Notes: a model not told the origin generated them from the letters alone. Counted from the first letter of the stretch, positions 23,941 through 35,498 are shown. The stretch: 64,000 bases of DNA from Luzula sylvatica (GCA_946800325.1 OX326957.1:26693054-26757053); one strand, 5' to 3'. Translations and numbers: made by a program.

Positions 23941-24786
23941 AATGTGATACAATCTGGCGCATTGTTGCGGGTTTAGGGATTAATATATTCTAAAAGAAGA
24001 TGAAAAATAATATTTTTTGGACAGGTAATTTATAAAGTTGTAAATGCCGAATCAGAAAAATTATGATTGTTTCAGAAATGCTCATAATGAAAACCGAAAA
24101 GCCCAAATGCAAATAAGTATTTAACAAAATTCACATCTACAATTATATATTGTTTTAGAAAACCAATTAATGGAAAAGGTAAGAAATTTAAATTAATGGA
24201 AATATTACAAAAAGAAATAACATTTATACATAAAATTAAATTAGAAAAAATAAACAAAGATATATTATAATTACTAAAGAAATCCTTCTAAAAGAAATAC
24301 ATATCTAAATTTTGTTGTACAATATTTAGTAACCTATATAGCAAGTTCGGAAAATTTGCAAAAAATTAATATGACTAAAATTAAATTCAAGAAAAACCTT
24401 CGTATTGTTGGGAAAAAAAACACAGAAAAAATATTTGGTTAAATTTGACAGTATTTAGGGTATCGTTTCACATTTTTAAAGCAATTTCTTGTGGCTTTTG
24501 ATTTTCCACCTTACATTATATTGCATAATATATCATTATATACTAATTAAAATTATGTGCTACTATTTTATATTATAATTTTATATTAAGCTATAGTATA
24601 TTATATTACAATAAATTAAAATTAAAATAATATATTATATTACATTTCATAACATTATATTATATTATAATATTTTATATGATGTCAATTTTTATAATCC
24701 TAATTTCTAGAAATAAACCATCCTAGAAAAGAAAAAAAAATAGCGCATCCAAACAAGCCATGTGCGTTTGGATGGTGAAAAAAATA

Positions 24787-26129
24787 GGGTCCGGAACATG
24801 TCCAATAATCATCGGACCAAATCATGTCCACGCACTTTCTGAACCGTCAGATCTCATCATCATATATCCCATTCTTACAAGACTTTAACCCACCGTGAAC
24901 TACACAAAACTGAAAAGATCTTGGAATCTGTATTTGGAAAGAGACCTAACTGAAAAGATCTTGGAATCTGTATTTGGAAAGAGACCTACCGATTCTCTTA
25001 TCAATACTCTTATCTCCCATCAATCTGCCGGACATGGAGAAACATCACCATCTCTAGACGAAATTCTTTATCTCTTTACTTCATCGTCCCCTCTCATAAT
25101 CCTTTCCTCACGTGAACTTGGTCATTTTAGAGGCTGGCAATGTTGCATTTTACTGGACACTTTACAATGACGGCAAGTGTACAGAAGGTCTTCATGGTAT
25201 AACGGCATAAAACAATTAACATGTTTGGATTTTTGCCTCAAATCTATTCTTTCTTCCGTAATATTAATTCAATTATCGATAGCGAATTTAATCCAAAACT
25301 GAAAAATAGAGATGATATTTGTGGCTCGTGAAGCAAAAGCAAGGACAAGGATGATTAAATCATCTCTCTTTGGAACAGTTGGGAATACTATAATGGATTA
25401 TCACAGTATAAATGAATACTATAATGGATTATCACAGTATAAATGAATACTATAATGGATTGTCACAGTATAAATGAATACTATAATGAATTATCACAGT
25501 ACATGATTAAATCATCTCTTTATGTACATGTATTTGAATTAGAGCATGATTTTGGTTGCGTATGAAAGTGGATACCATAAATTTGTATGATATATAAATG
25601 GGATATAATAATATGATATATGCACTTGCAATAGTTCATGTATTTGGAATTCAAATAATAATATATTATTTTTTAATGTGGTTAATTTTTCCGGAATATT
25701 TCATAAATTTGATTTATGTATTCCAGCACAAAAAGAATAATCATATGATTCATATCAACATAATATACTAATATCATAACAAATCCATTAACAAGACTAA
25801 GTCATCTGAAAGAATGGTTTTTAAGTTAAACAAAGAAAATAATAGATTTTTGGTACCATTTAGTAAGTTATTAATAGTTTTATCAAGCTACGTGCAGAAC
25901 AGAGAGAAAGGGACAAGAACAGAGAGAGAGAACGGGGAGAAAGAAGAAGAAACTTGCTACTTTTGACGAGAGAGTACGTGAGGTAAGATTCATTTCTATA
26001 TTTTGACTAACGGAGCAAACAAAGAATGTTAAATCACATTCCATCATGATTTATCTTTATGAGATCTTGCGGCTCAAAATGTGAGAGGACATGATTTAGT
26101 TCGATGCCCATCGGACCTGTTCCGAACCC
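24787..26129. mobile_element. Mutator-like element, 1343 bp, 9-bp TSD
   Basis: The ends GGGTCCGGAACATG and TGTTCCGAACCC begin inverted repeats of at least 43 bp (internal landmark AAATCATGTCC). The exact 9-bp direct repeat AAAAAAATA flanks them at 24778-24786 and 26130-26138. Segment B lacks the element at the matching place. Its interior includes a doubled 42-bp segment near 24910-24990, a 276-base open frame (24895-25170) with no recognised family, a 31-bp tandem repeat and a leader-like purine-rich stretch followed by GAG/GTAAGA near 25980. These may be captured host sequence. Confidence 0.85.
25383..25503. repeat. 31-bp tandem repeat, about four copies
   Basis: The unit starts GAATACTATAATGGATTATC. 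It repeats at 25383, 25414, 25445 and 25476, and the last copy is partial. It lies inside the Mutator-like element. Confidence 0.9.
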
Positions 26130-26466
26130 AAAAAAATACATGAAAAAATAGAATGTTGGTAGGTGAAAATCACATTACCAAGTTTGGATTTACATGGAAA
26201 TCTTATGTGGTGAGAACATTACAATCCCATGAATCATGGAAATGGTTCTCGACAAAATTGATGATAAAATTTCATTCTCATATCATTTACAAAAATATTC
26301 CATATATTATATTGTTTATTATTTTAAATATTTATTTCTTAATATGTAAATTAAATATAATTACAAAATTGTAGTCATAATTAAAATAATTATTGTATAT
26401 ATTTTAAGAAAAATAATATATAATATAATCTTAATTATAATTATAATCAAATTGTAATTTTATTTA

Positions 26467-27279
26467 GGGAAAATTTTAACTCTAGACCAAATATGTTTGC
26501 TAATTTGTAAAATGGACAAGAAAGTTTGATAATTTGTATTATAACATTCTCGACAATTGAAATGTCGAAACACTGTTCACTTCTCGACAATTGAAATGTC
26601 GAGTGGTTTTAATCCGTTTTAATCCTGCGTTAATGGGTGTAATTTGTACTTAAAACTGCTCGACAATTGAATTGTCGAGACACTGTTCACTTCCCGACAT
26701 TTGAAATGTCGAAACACTGTTCATCCTCCTCGGAAAAAATCAACCCGGCATTTCATCGAACACATACCAAGCAATCTCTCACGCAGCAAAGTTTCTCATC
26801 TAAGAATCATTCTTTACGAATGGATCCTTGTCCGTTCGTAAGGGTTTTGGTCGGGAACCTTGCACTCAAACTTCCCGTATCGACGCGTGCTGCCGGCGCC
26901 GGTGCCGGTGTTCATCCTTCTTCAAATCCTTGTTACTGCAAAATCCGGTTGAACAAACTATTCCTGCTCCGTTAACTTCTTCTGACATCGACAGTCCGGC
27001 TCCGTCTCAGGCAGCTAGTCCGGCTGCGGTGTTTCGACATTTCAAATGTCGGGAAGTGAACAGTGTCTCGACAATTCAATTGTCGAGCAGTTTTAAGTAC
27101 AAATTACACCCATTAACGCAGGATTAAAACGGATTAAAACCTCTCGACATTTCAATTGTCGAGAAGTGAACAGTGTCTCGACATTTCAATTGTCGAGAGT
27201 GTTATAATACAAATTATCAAACTTTCTTGTCAATTTTACAAATTAGCAAACATATTTGGTCTGCAGTTAAAATTTTCCC
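26467..27279. mobile_element. Pack-MULE, 813 bp, 251-bp TIRs and 9-bp TSD
   Basis: The element starts GGGAAAATTTTAAC and ends GTTAAAATTTTCCC. The TIRs span 26467-26717 and 27029-27279. TTTTATTTA is duplicated at 26458-26466 and 27280-27288, and segment B has the uninterrupted empty site near 46013. TIRs carry several TCGACAATTGAAATGTCGA-like palindromes. The central 311 bp is GC-richer and holds the start of a host gene. The 9-bp TSD and long TIRs are hallmarks of Mutator-like elements. Confidence 0.93.
26718..27028 (+). pseudogene. Captured 5' end of a DUF1005-type gene
   Basis: Between the TIRs lies a leader, an ATG at 26820 and the frame MDPCPFVRVLVGNLALKLPV, followed by a VHPSSNPCYCKIRLN-like stretch. 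This is the conserved N-terminus of the plant DUF1005 family. The frame breaks after CKIRLNK; the continuation (QTIPAPLTSSD, SPAPSQAA) is in another frame, which indicates a frameshift after capture or at the boundary. There is no intron and no remainder of the gene. DUF1005 proteins are of unknown function. The assignment rests on my memory of the family N-terminus. Confidence 0.75.
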
Positions 27280-27336
27280 TTTTATTTATTTATATTTTGA
27301 AGAAATTTGACAAGAACTTTATATTCTCCTTCCATA

Positions 27337-27746
27337 TCATGACACGTCAAGCAATCTCGCCTCTTCATGGCGAATTAAATGCATGTATGGAAGCTCTTCG
27401 TTATCTCAAATCGTCACAAATCAAATCGACAATATATTTCTCATTCAAGCCATGAAACATATCACTCGTGATTTGGATTGGCGAGTTTATTTCCAACTCC
27501 AAGATTGTCGCGAAATGGCTATGGATGAGGATGGTTGGCGGTTCTACTATGTATCACGACGGGACAACACACGAGCAGATGCGCTAGCACGACAAACGCG
27601 AATTGCTAATGTTTCTTATCCAGGAAGTGAATTTCTAGTTTTAAGGCTTGAATTTATTTTGGAAGTCGTTTTAATTTTGTCATGTATTTTATGCTTAATA
27701 TATAATATAGTCTTAAGGCATTTTTTTGCCCAAAAAAAAAAAAAAA
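27337..27746 (+). mobile_element. 5'-truncated LINE 3' end with RNase H remnant and poly-A
   Basis: A frame-broken RNase H C-terminus is readable: SPLHGELNACMEALRYLKSS in one frame, then FQLQDCREMA and YVSRRDNTRADALAR in another. About 100 bp of 3' tail and an A15 run (27732-27746) follow. Segment B lacks it. This is the typical short dead-on-arrival LINE insertion, although the target duplication is not clear. Confidence 0.75.
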
Positions 27747-27800
27747 TCGATATTTCTTTTGAGATACACAGAACCAACCAAACCAGCAATAATAAACAAA

Positions 27801-29647
27801 CGAGAGCATATACTGGGAAACCAGATTTCAATGTAAACCCCTCGATGACTCAGCAAAAGAAGTTGTGGATTAACATTTGATCGAGCTTTTTCTTTTGAGC
27901 AATGATAGGACCGTTCTCATTCTCACTCTCAAATTCACTTTCTAAACTCATTAACATGTGGGGGTTCACATTTATTTTTTCAAAAATTAATTCACACGAG
28001 AACCACGTATCATTCATTTATTTTTCCTATAAGAATTTTGAGGATGTTTTTGGGCCCGATTAAGCATCCCCCGAATTAATGGCTGATCCGAACACATTTT
28101 TTTCACAAAATTCGTGCTTTTTCCGTACGGGCACGTTAATGCGCCTGGCTTTATGTCTCGTCTTCTTTTTAAATGAAATATACTATACACCACGCTAATT
28201 AAACCCGCAATCTACCCCGCTTATATTAATTAGGAATGTAATTAATGCATTAAGTTTCCTAATCAGTCAATGCGGGCAAGGTGCGGGATAAATTATGGGT
28301 GGTGCCTAATATTATTGTTTTTAAATGACAGACCACTTTCTGGACCCGGCTCATATATATCTCGACCCTGAGTTCTTTTTTTCTCTTCTCCATTTGAGGC
28401 GGCCACACAGGCACACACACAAACACATTCACACACACTTTGTTTTACCTTTTTGTGAAATTTTGGCAGCCTTGTTTCGATTTTTCACCCACAAAAACAC
28501 TTGGATCTGGTTTTATGCTTTTTTGGCTGAAATTTGAGGGTTTTTTTTGTGATGAATGGAGTGTTGAAAGTAATCACCGATTACTTGTGGTTTCTTGTAA
28601 ATAGTACATTTTCATGTTTTTGTGCTGCAATTTTGGCCGAATTTTTCAATTCTTTTTTTGTTCTGCAAAGATCTAATTCTTCAATTTGTGCAGTTCTTGT
28701 TTTTAACTGATATTGTTTTGTTCTTTGTTTTTTCAGTGCTGAATGGGGGCCATTTTCAGCATTAATTTGCTTTGAACTGATATTGTGCTGTCGATTTTTG
28801 AATTTTGTATTGTTTATTTGATTCATTTTTTATTTTACTGTTAATTATTGAGGTTTACTGTTAACTAATGTGATTTTACTACCATTTGAATTGCTGACAT
28901 GTTAATTGCTTTTTGAAACTCTTTTTTACCATTATAATTGTTGGCATTTGCATGTTATTAGACTCTTATGTACTAACCCTGCTAGTTTGCGGATGTTTGG
29001 TTGTTATTTGCTCAAAATGGATGTAATGTTTTGTTAATTGATGTTTATTGGTGTGTAATTAATTTCAAGATTTAAATTTGATGGGTTGTAAATCGATGTT
29101 TAGATCAAAATGTTTGATTATTTATGTTTACAAAGATTTAAATTGAAGCAAACCTGTTAATTGCTTATTTTAGGTTTTATTTAATCGATTGTTTTTAATG
29201 TTTCAATTTTCATTCTCAAAAAAAAAAATAATGTTTCAATTTTGTATGGTTTTAGGGTGGTGATTCCGAAGTGGACATGAATGCTTTCTTTTTAATTACA
29301 AACTAATTCGTTTGGACTTTGCTGAATATTGATGACAATTTTTTGTAAATTCATAATAAATTCCTCAAAAACTGATTTAATTGGATTGTCCTTTGAATAC
29401 CTTGTTTGTATTATAATTGATTGATCGAGATGATTCTTTACTAATATGCCCTTAATTGCATATAATAAGAGATTTTATTCTTTATTCGCAGGTGATTTAT
29501 CAACAAGTGTTTCAGACTTTCCTTCTAATCCTTAACTAATCCTGCTAGGCAATTAAGAGATTTGAAATTGCAGTGACTCGATGATAAAAAATTTCAAATC
29601 TTATTGGGCAAAGCTACATGTATTGAAGAGTCAGCGAAGACCTTGAG
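27801..29647. other. Intergenic DNA with a possible noncoding transcription unit
   Basis: Around 28345-28560 a TATATATCTCGACC box is followed by a pyrimidine- and CA-rich leader. A T-rich, intron-like region runs to GCAG near 29491, with an exon-like stretch 29492-29639. No open frame shows a family signature. I see no protein gene. Confidence 0.3.
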
Positions 29648-30274
29648 TTAGGGGTGTCAATGGTGTGGATATTGTCCGAACCGATCCGAACCGTATCCGA
29701 AAAAATATCTGGATCCGGAAAAAAAACCGGATTCATTCGGATCTGGGTAAGAACCATATCCATATTTTCGGATCCGGATTCGGATCTGGTTCGTTATTTT
29801 CAGTCGGATCCGGATCCGAATAAATTTTGAAAACACCATGCAAAAAAAATTAATTGGATTCTTGTTTTTACTGCATTCGGATCTGGTACGTTTTTTTTAT
29901 TTAATTTGATTCTTGTTTTTACTTTGGATTTGTTTCATATTGTCAGAGATATACCATGCAAAAAAAATTAAAATCTTTTTTATTTTCCTCTAATTAATAA
30001 TTACCACTGTAATCTTAAAAATAAACTGTATCCGTTTTATATAGAATTTTTTTTATTTTTTATATTTCAATATCGTAGTATCCGTTTTAATATCCGAATA
30101 TAAACCGTATCCGTATCCGGATCCGACAATATCCGAACCGTATCCGTATCCGTTTAGTATCCGAACCGTATCTGGATCCAAGTAATTCCGTATCCGAATC
30201 CGTATCCGAAAAAAATATGGATATGGATCTAGTTCGACCACTATCCGAACCGTATCCGAACCATTGACACCCCT
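29648..30274. mobile_element. hAT-type MITE rich in ATCCGAACCGT repeats
   Basis: The left end has AGGGGTGTCAATGG and the right end CCATTGACACCCCT, flanked by the 8-bp duplication ACCTTGAG (29640-29647 and 30275-30282). Both ends are built of GTATCCGAACCG/GGATCCGG repeats. The 8-bp TSD and AGGGGTG terminus fit the hAT superfamily. Arg-Ile repeat frames across it are not genes. Confidence 0.85.
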
Positions 30275-30282
30275 ACCTTGAG

Positions 30283-31275
30283 TGCGAGTGAAATTATTTA
30301 AGTAGGGATTGTATTGTGAATTAGAATGTAGTTGAAATGATATGTAATTGATGCCGTACTTATTTAAGGATTGTATTTGTAATCCATGTAAAAAATTGAT
30401 TGTAAATTTTGTTGATGATTAACAAGCAATTGGATTAACAAGTAAAATTGTTTGTAAACTAATAACAGAAATTATCCATAATGTACAATTTGTTTTTTAT
30501 CTTTTGACAGAAAAACAATGACAAAAAACATTCTTATTTGAAGAATATTGTTTGATTAATTGATATGGTAATTGAAACGTGTTAATTGCGATGTTTTTAA
30601 TTGATACGATAATTCACAATTAACTGTATACATACTTTCTTTGTTAATTTAATCTCAACAACTATGTTAATTAAAAGTGCCGATTAAATCTATCAAATAA
30701 CGTTTTTAAATTAACAGTTCATGAGCACCAAAAATTACTGATCACAAATAACACAATAATTAATTTCACAACTAACAATACATTAAAAAATCATGAACAC
30801 AAATTAACAGCCCAGTACAGTACCAAACACAATTAACACTAATCACATAATCTAAATTAAAAATCTTCTTTGATATGGCATGTAATTAATGTGCACAATT
30901 AACATGGATGAATAATAATTAATCAATTTAAAAGTGCCGAGAAATTGGGCTGTACACAAACAGCATGTATTGGCATAATTCTCGTTTTACATACATAGAT
31001 ACGTAGATAGGGTATGAATGAAAGGAGTACTTGTAAATAAACTGTAATAGACTCTGAGTTTCTAAGCAATGAATTGAGGAATACTTATTCCTCTTTCCCT
31101 CAAAAAAAAAAAAAAAAAAAAATGGACTAAAAACTGAAAATTAAAACAAATGGACTGAAAATGAACACAATTAGCACAACAAAAAATTGAAAATTTTCAA
31201 TTAGGCACAATAATCCGAGCAAAAAAACCATGGAAAGCACACAACTAATATGACCTGAAATTACACAGAACCCCT
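30283..31275. other. AT-rich spacer with a retroposed-looking poly-A end
   Basis: Mostly featureless AT-rich DNA. Positions 30960-31121 resemble an mRNA 3' end followed by about 20 A residues (31102-31121), suggesting a retroposed fragment. I cannot identify a source gene. Confidence 0.4.
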
Positions 31276-31328
31276 CTAAATATTTTCAATCTTTGCAGAA
31301 GACACAAATGCTCCAAGAGTATATATGT

Positions 31329-31637
31329 AGAGGTGGCAATCGGGCGGGTCGGGTCGGGTTCGGGTCGGGTCATTTCGGGTTCGGGTCATTTCGGGTTGCG
31401 GGTCATTCGGGTCATCGGGTCGTTCGGGTCGCGGGTCGTTCGGGTTCGGGTCGTTTCGGGTTTCGGGTCGTTCGGTTTCGGGTCGTTTCGGGTTTCGGGT
31501 CGTTCGGTTTCGGGTCGTTTCGGTTTTCGGGTCATTCGGGTTCGGGTTCGGGTTCGGGTCGTTTCGGTTTTCGGGTCATTCGGGTTCGGGTCGTTTCGGT
31601 TTTCGGGTCATTCGGGTTCGGGTCGTTTCGGTTTTGG
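31329..31637. mobile_element. CGGGTTCGGGTCGTTT tandem-repeat insertion, hAT-MITE-like
   Basis: The left edge AGAGGTGGCAATCGGG resembles hAT-type MITE ends, and the body is a minisatellite of GGGTTCGGGTCGTTTC units. In the left inverted-repeat arm this place holds about 75 bp of unrelated sequence. No clean right terminus or target duplication is visible. Gly-Phe-Gly frames across it are artefacts. Confidence 0.6.
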
Positions 31638-33290
31638 TCATCCCGAGAAACTCAGTAAACCCCAAAAAGTAAAAAGAAAAAAAAAACTCAAATAAATGAA
31701 AGTTTTAATTTTGCCTATTTTACCCTCAAGTTAATTCCTTTTGCTGATCGAGGGAGAATCTGTTATATTGTCATACTGATATCGAGGGAGAATCAGTTAA
31801 TCTCTCTCGCCGCCAAAAAATAAATAATATAGCATCAAATTTTCCTATTAATTTCGTAAAATAAAAATTTGTTAAAAACTAGGGGTGAAACTGCAAAAAG
31901 TAATAATAATTCAAGAAAAAAAAAGAATTTAGTAATATACCCAAGATGTTGTACCAGGTCTGTATTCCGTACCAGTCGTACCGACGCGCGTTGTTTTCTG
32001 TACTAATTTTTGGAAATTGCATAGAAGGTTTATATTCTTCGAAACTTTTCTACTTCTGAAAATTCGTTATTATGTGCCAATTAAAAAATGGAATCAAATT
32101 ATTATTAAAAAATAAAAAATGAAGATTAAATTTTTTTAATTGCAAAAAATGAAGATTAATTAATACCTTCACTGTAGCGAAGGATGTTTTATTAATAAAA
32201 GTTGTGCTATTTTCTGATGAAACCCTCTTATTGTCCTAATTGGAGCCATACCCTTTTTCAGTACCCTATCTTTAAAATGAACTCGAGATTTTTTCCAGAC
32301 TTTTAATGGTAATGCTAACTACCAAATAACAGAATAGTGAAACTAAATAAATTAAACTCAATATTTGCAAATGAGCCCCTGTATTATTGGAAATTGAAGA
32401 AAAGCCCCTCCGTTTTTGAGATTTTGATATTGAAGGGGCTTCTTTGCAACTAATTCCTGATAATGAAGGGGTCTTTTTGTAAATTTCTCAATTGAGTAAT
32501 AACAAGAAGGACTCACACATCTTTAGCCCTCTCAGCAATTGCAATGGCCCGGTTTATAATACGCCTAAAATAACACGATCAAAATACAAAAAACTTATCA
32601 ATCACGAAATTAAAGCGCAAAGTATATGATCAAAGAGCGAAAATGGAATTAAAATAAATTGAAAGTTCATGATAATAAATATAAATTCACAAGAATAAAT
32701 TTTCACATCAAATAAATGCAAGAAATGGTACCAGTTAATTCTGGATTTGAAAAGACATCACTTTCACCTCGTCAACGAAAGGTCTTCCACTGATTCTACA
32801 CCAGATCTTTTCTCTCACCTGTTTATAACATAATTAGGTTATTACAGGGATCGTTATGTAAAAAATAAAAATTTTACAGGGATAGTTATGCAACTAAATT
32901 GGTACAGAAATGTCTCTAACAGTTAAGAATGTAAGATACACAATTGATTCGTTACTTCCTCTTGAGATAACCTTCCAATAATCTACAATGAAATTTATAA
33001 AAATTGCAAATATTACAAAATTCGAAATTCAACCTGTATCCTATAAAAAAAAGAAAAAGATGAAAGTTGCGAAAATGAAAGAATTCAAGGACCTGTATTG
33101 AATTAAACTAATTAGCACCTCGACAACAGGATCGAAAACTTTTTATTAAGATCAAGCTCGTTCCACATATAGAAGATTTTCAAGTAAAAAAGATATTTAG
33201 TACTTGATTTTGATCCATTTGGATTAGGAGGGAAAGAGTAAGCTCTCTCACTAATGAACCATTTGGATTAGTACTTGATTCACCGATTTC

Positions 33291-33925
33291 GAACGAATCC
33301 TGCAAAATAAATATCGATTGAGAACACACGAGAAGTTCGCTAATTACGTACTGATGAATTTAAATTGTGACATTACGCACTTCTAGAAACAGGTGTGACA
33401 GGATTGATCGATTGAGAACGAATCCTGCAAAATAAATATCGATTGAGAACACACGAGAAGTTCGCTAATTACGTACTGATGAATTTAAATCGTGACATTA
33501 CGCACTTCTAGAAACAGGTGTGACAGGATTGATCGATTTCGAACGAATCCTGCAAAATAAATATCGATTGAGAACACACGAGAAGTTCGCTAATTACGTA
33601 CTGATGAATTTAAATCGTGACATTACGCACTTCTAGAAACAGGTGTGACAGGATTGATCGATTTCGAACGAATCCTGCAAAATAAATATCGATTGAGAAC
33701 ACACGAGAAGTTCGCTAATTACGTACTGATGAATTTAAATCGTGACATTACGCACTTCTAGAAACAGGTGTGACAGGATTGATCGATTGAGAACGAATCC
33801 TGCAAAATAAATATTGATTGAGAACACACGAGAAGTTCGCTAATTACGTACTGATGAATTTAAATCGTGACATTACGCACTTCTAGAAACAGGTGTGACA
33901 GGATTGATCGATTGAGAACGAATCC
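33291..33925 (-). repeat. 125-bp tandem repeat, five full copies (right arm)
   Basis: Units start at 33291, 33416, 33541, 33666, 33791 and 33916 (partial). Read on the minus strand each ends in TATTTATTTTGCAG, a splice-acceptor-like sequence. The left arm has two full units. Confidence 0.92.
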
Positions 33926-34499
33926 TGCAAAATAAATATCGAGTAATCATAAGAAAAGAAATAATACAAGATCGAAATAAATAGTTAATTAGTTATGTTA
34001 CTAGGAAATCAACTCAGATCACTGACTCAAAATATACTAATTTAACATCAGTAATCTAAACAAAAGAAAGAACTTCCAATTTCAGAAATCTTAAGCTTAA
34101 AATTCTGAAACTAAAAACGAAATGAATTGAACAGCGTATATTTGTCGATAAAAACCCAATTGATTGTAGAGAAAAACCAAACCTGGTCTAACAATGTCCC
34201 CAAGAGAAGAGAAGAAGCCGATAAAGAAAGCCTCGAGGCGGATCTTGCATATTGAATAGAAAACGGATTTCTGACGGGAGGGAGAGGCGAGGAGAGAGAA
34301 GCTTCGTGGATGAATTGAGTACAGCTGTACAGGTAGCGAAAATTAGAAACGGAAGTACATTTATACAGTATATATAATTCGCGAAGGGCCTCTTGGTTCA
34401 TCCAGTTCCGTACAACTGGAGACGATCCAGGTTTTTCTCGAACGTTGAAAATTCGAACGTTGGAAATTGTACCGTTGGAGAACCTTGGATCAGTCGCCC

Positions 34500-34706
34500 T
34501 TCTCTATATATTTCCCCCTTCGCCCGCTCCCATCTCTTTCTTCCCAGATCTCTTTTCTCTTTCCCCAATTTCAGCTTTTCTTTCTCCTCCATGACCATGA
34601 GGTTCTCTATATATTTCCCCCTTCGCCCGCTCCCATCTCTTTCTTCCCAGATCTCTTTTCTCTTTCCCCAATTTCAGCTTTTCTTTCTCCTCCATGACCA
34701 TGAGGT
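34500..34706 (+). promoter_or_regulatory. Tandemly duplicated promoter/leader segment, right arm
   Basis: Two 103-bp copies each contain CTCTATATATTTCCCCC, a CT-rich leader and ATGACCATGAGG. The upstream copy's ATG opens into a frame crossing the second copy, so it would act as an upstream start or an N-terminal extension. Confidence 0.5.
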
Positions 34707-35498
34707 TCTCAGATTCATTAATGGAGAGTTATTCTACTGATTCGCTTGGCTTACTCTCCTCTTACAAGGGAGATGTTGCATCCGCATGGATCCGCAGTCA
34801 TCAACGCAGTAGAATCAGAGACCATCGCCCATGGAACTCCTCAATCCTCATCCATCCTCGCAGTCAGACTCATAGGTAATACCCCTGCTCCTTTCTCGTC
34901 GGACATGGATTACATCTTAAATATGGGCATGAAGCACATCTAGTAGTTTTTATTCATTGGAGTTGGAGACCTTATCTTCTCTTTGCTGCGTTCCTCTTAT
35001 TTTTTTCCCCTTTTCAAGCAGTGCTCTTTATCTATTTTTGTTGATCTTATCTTTATTTCATCTGTTATATTAAAGGCCTATGGCCCATTTCCTCAAAAAA
35101 GAAATAATCTTTTTTAGGGATTTTTGCAATTTTCCGATTATTATGTGATGATTTATCCTAATTTTGGGTAAGTAGCTTAAAAACTCCTGGTTTATGAATA
35201 ACTTGTCTAAAGCCCTTTTCATTACTGTACATACTTAACACACAAACTTTTTCTTTTGAATTTGCAAAAATAATTCTTGAATCTGGAATATTCATCCTCT
35301 TGATTTTAAAAAAACTAAAAATAAACACCTTAATTTTCTGTTTTGATAAAAAGAGAAACCTATTTTTATGCTTGCACAACACAAAGTGAATATTAATTAC
35401 TATATTTACTGTTATTGCTTTTTAATGGCTTAATTGATTTCTACAGGTTTGAAGTTTTTCTGGGACTCGATGCAAAGATCCAACAAGTAATGAAATGA
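34694..35498 (+). CDS. Hypothetical two-exon small protein (~77 aa)
   Basis: Exon 1 (34694-34875) opens with MTMRFSDSLMESYST and ends CATAG before GTAATA. Exon 2 (35447-35498) starts after TTTCTACAG, keeps the frame (FEVFLGLDAKIQQVMK) and stops at 35498. Another frame of the same exons is also open (34746 onward) and equally unrecognised. Only exon 1 lies inside the inverted duplication within this window. I do not recognise the product. It could be a real small gene, a 5' fragment of a decayed gene, or a noncoding transcript. Confidence 0.3.

Larger units (their letters stand above)
21868..27800. repeat. Segment A: diverged parallel copy of segment B (38523-46400)
   Basis: Blocks match in the same order and orientation: 21873-22863 with 40117-40844 plus 44733-44800, 23941-24780 with 44803-45600, 26139-26466 with 45703-46020, 27280-27336 with 46013-46070, and 27747-27800 with 46348-46400. 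The blocks are separated by element insertions on one side or the other. The pair is either an old tandem segmental duplication or two copies of a large noncoding repeat. No gene of its own is recognised. Confidence 0.8.
31276..35279. repeat. Right arm of the large inverted duplication
   Basis: This is the reverse complement of 1-3403. It is longer by three 125-bp repeat units and by the CGGGTT-rich insertion at about 31329-31637. The plus-strand leader and exon seen at its right end are mirrored at 405-783. Confidence 0.93.

Noticed and set aside
24895..25170. 91-residue open frame inside the MULE as a gene
   Set aside because: It has a GTG start, no family signature and an internal 42-bp duplication. 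It is kept only as part of the element.
29657..30241. Arg-Ile-Arg repeat frames
   Set aside because: They are produced by GTATCCG repeats inside a hAT-type MITE with a clear TSD.
31293..31695. Gly-Phe-Gly repeat open frames resembling FG-repeat proteins
   Set aside because: They come from the CGGGTTCGGGTC tandem repeat. No start context or non-repeat domain exists.
34746..34943. Frame with AVESETIAHGTP thought to resemble pseudouridine-5'-phosphate glycosidase
   Set aside because: The similarity covers only a few residues and does not continue; nothing else of that enzyme is present.
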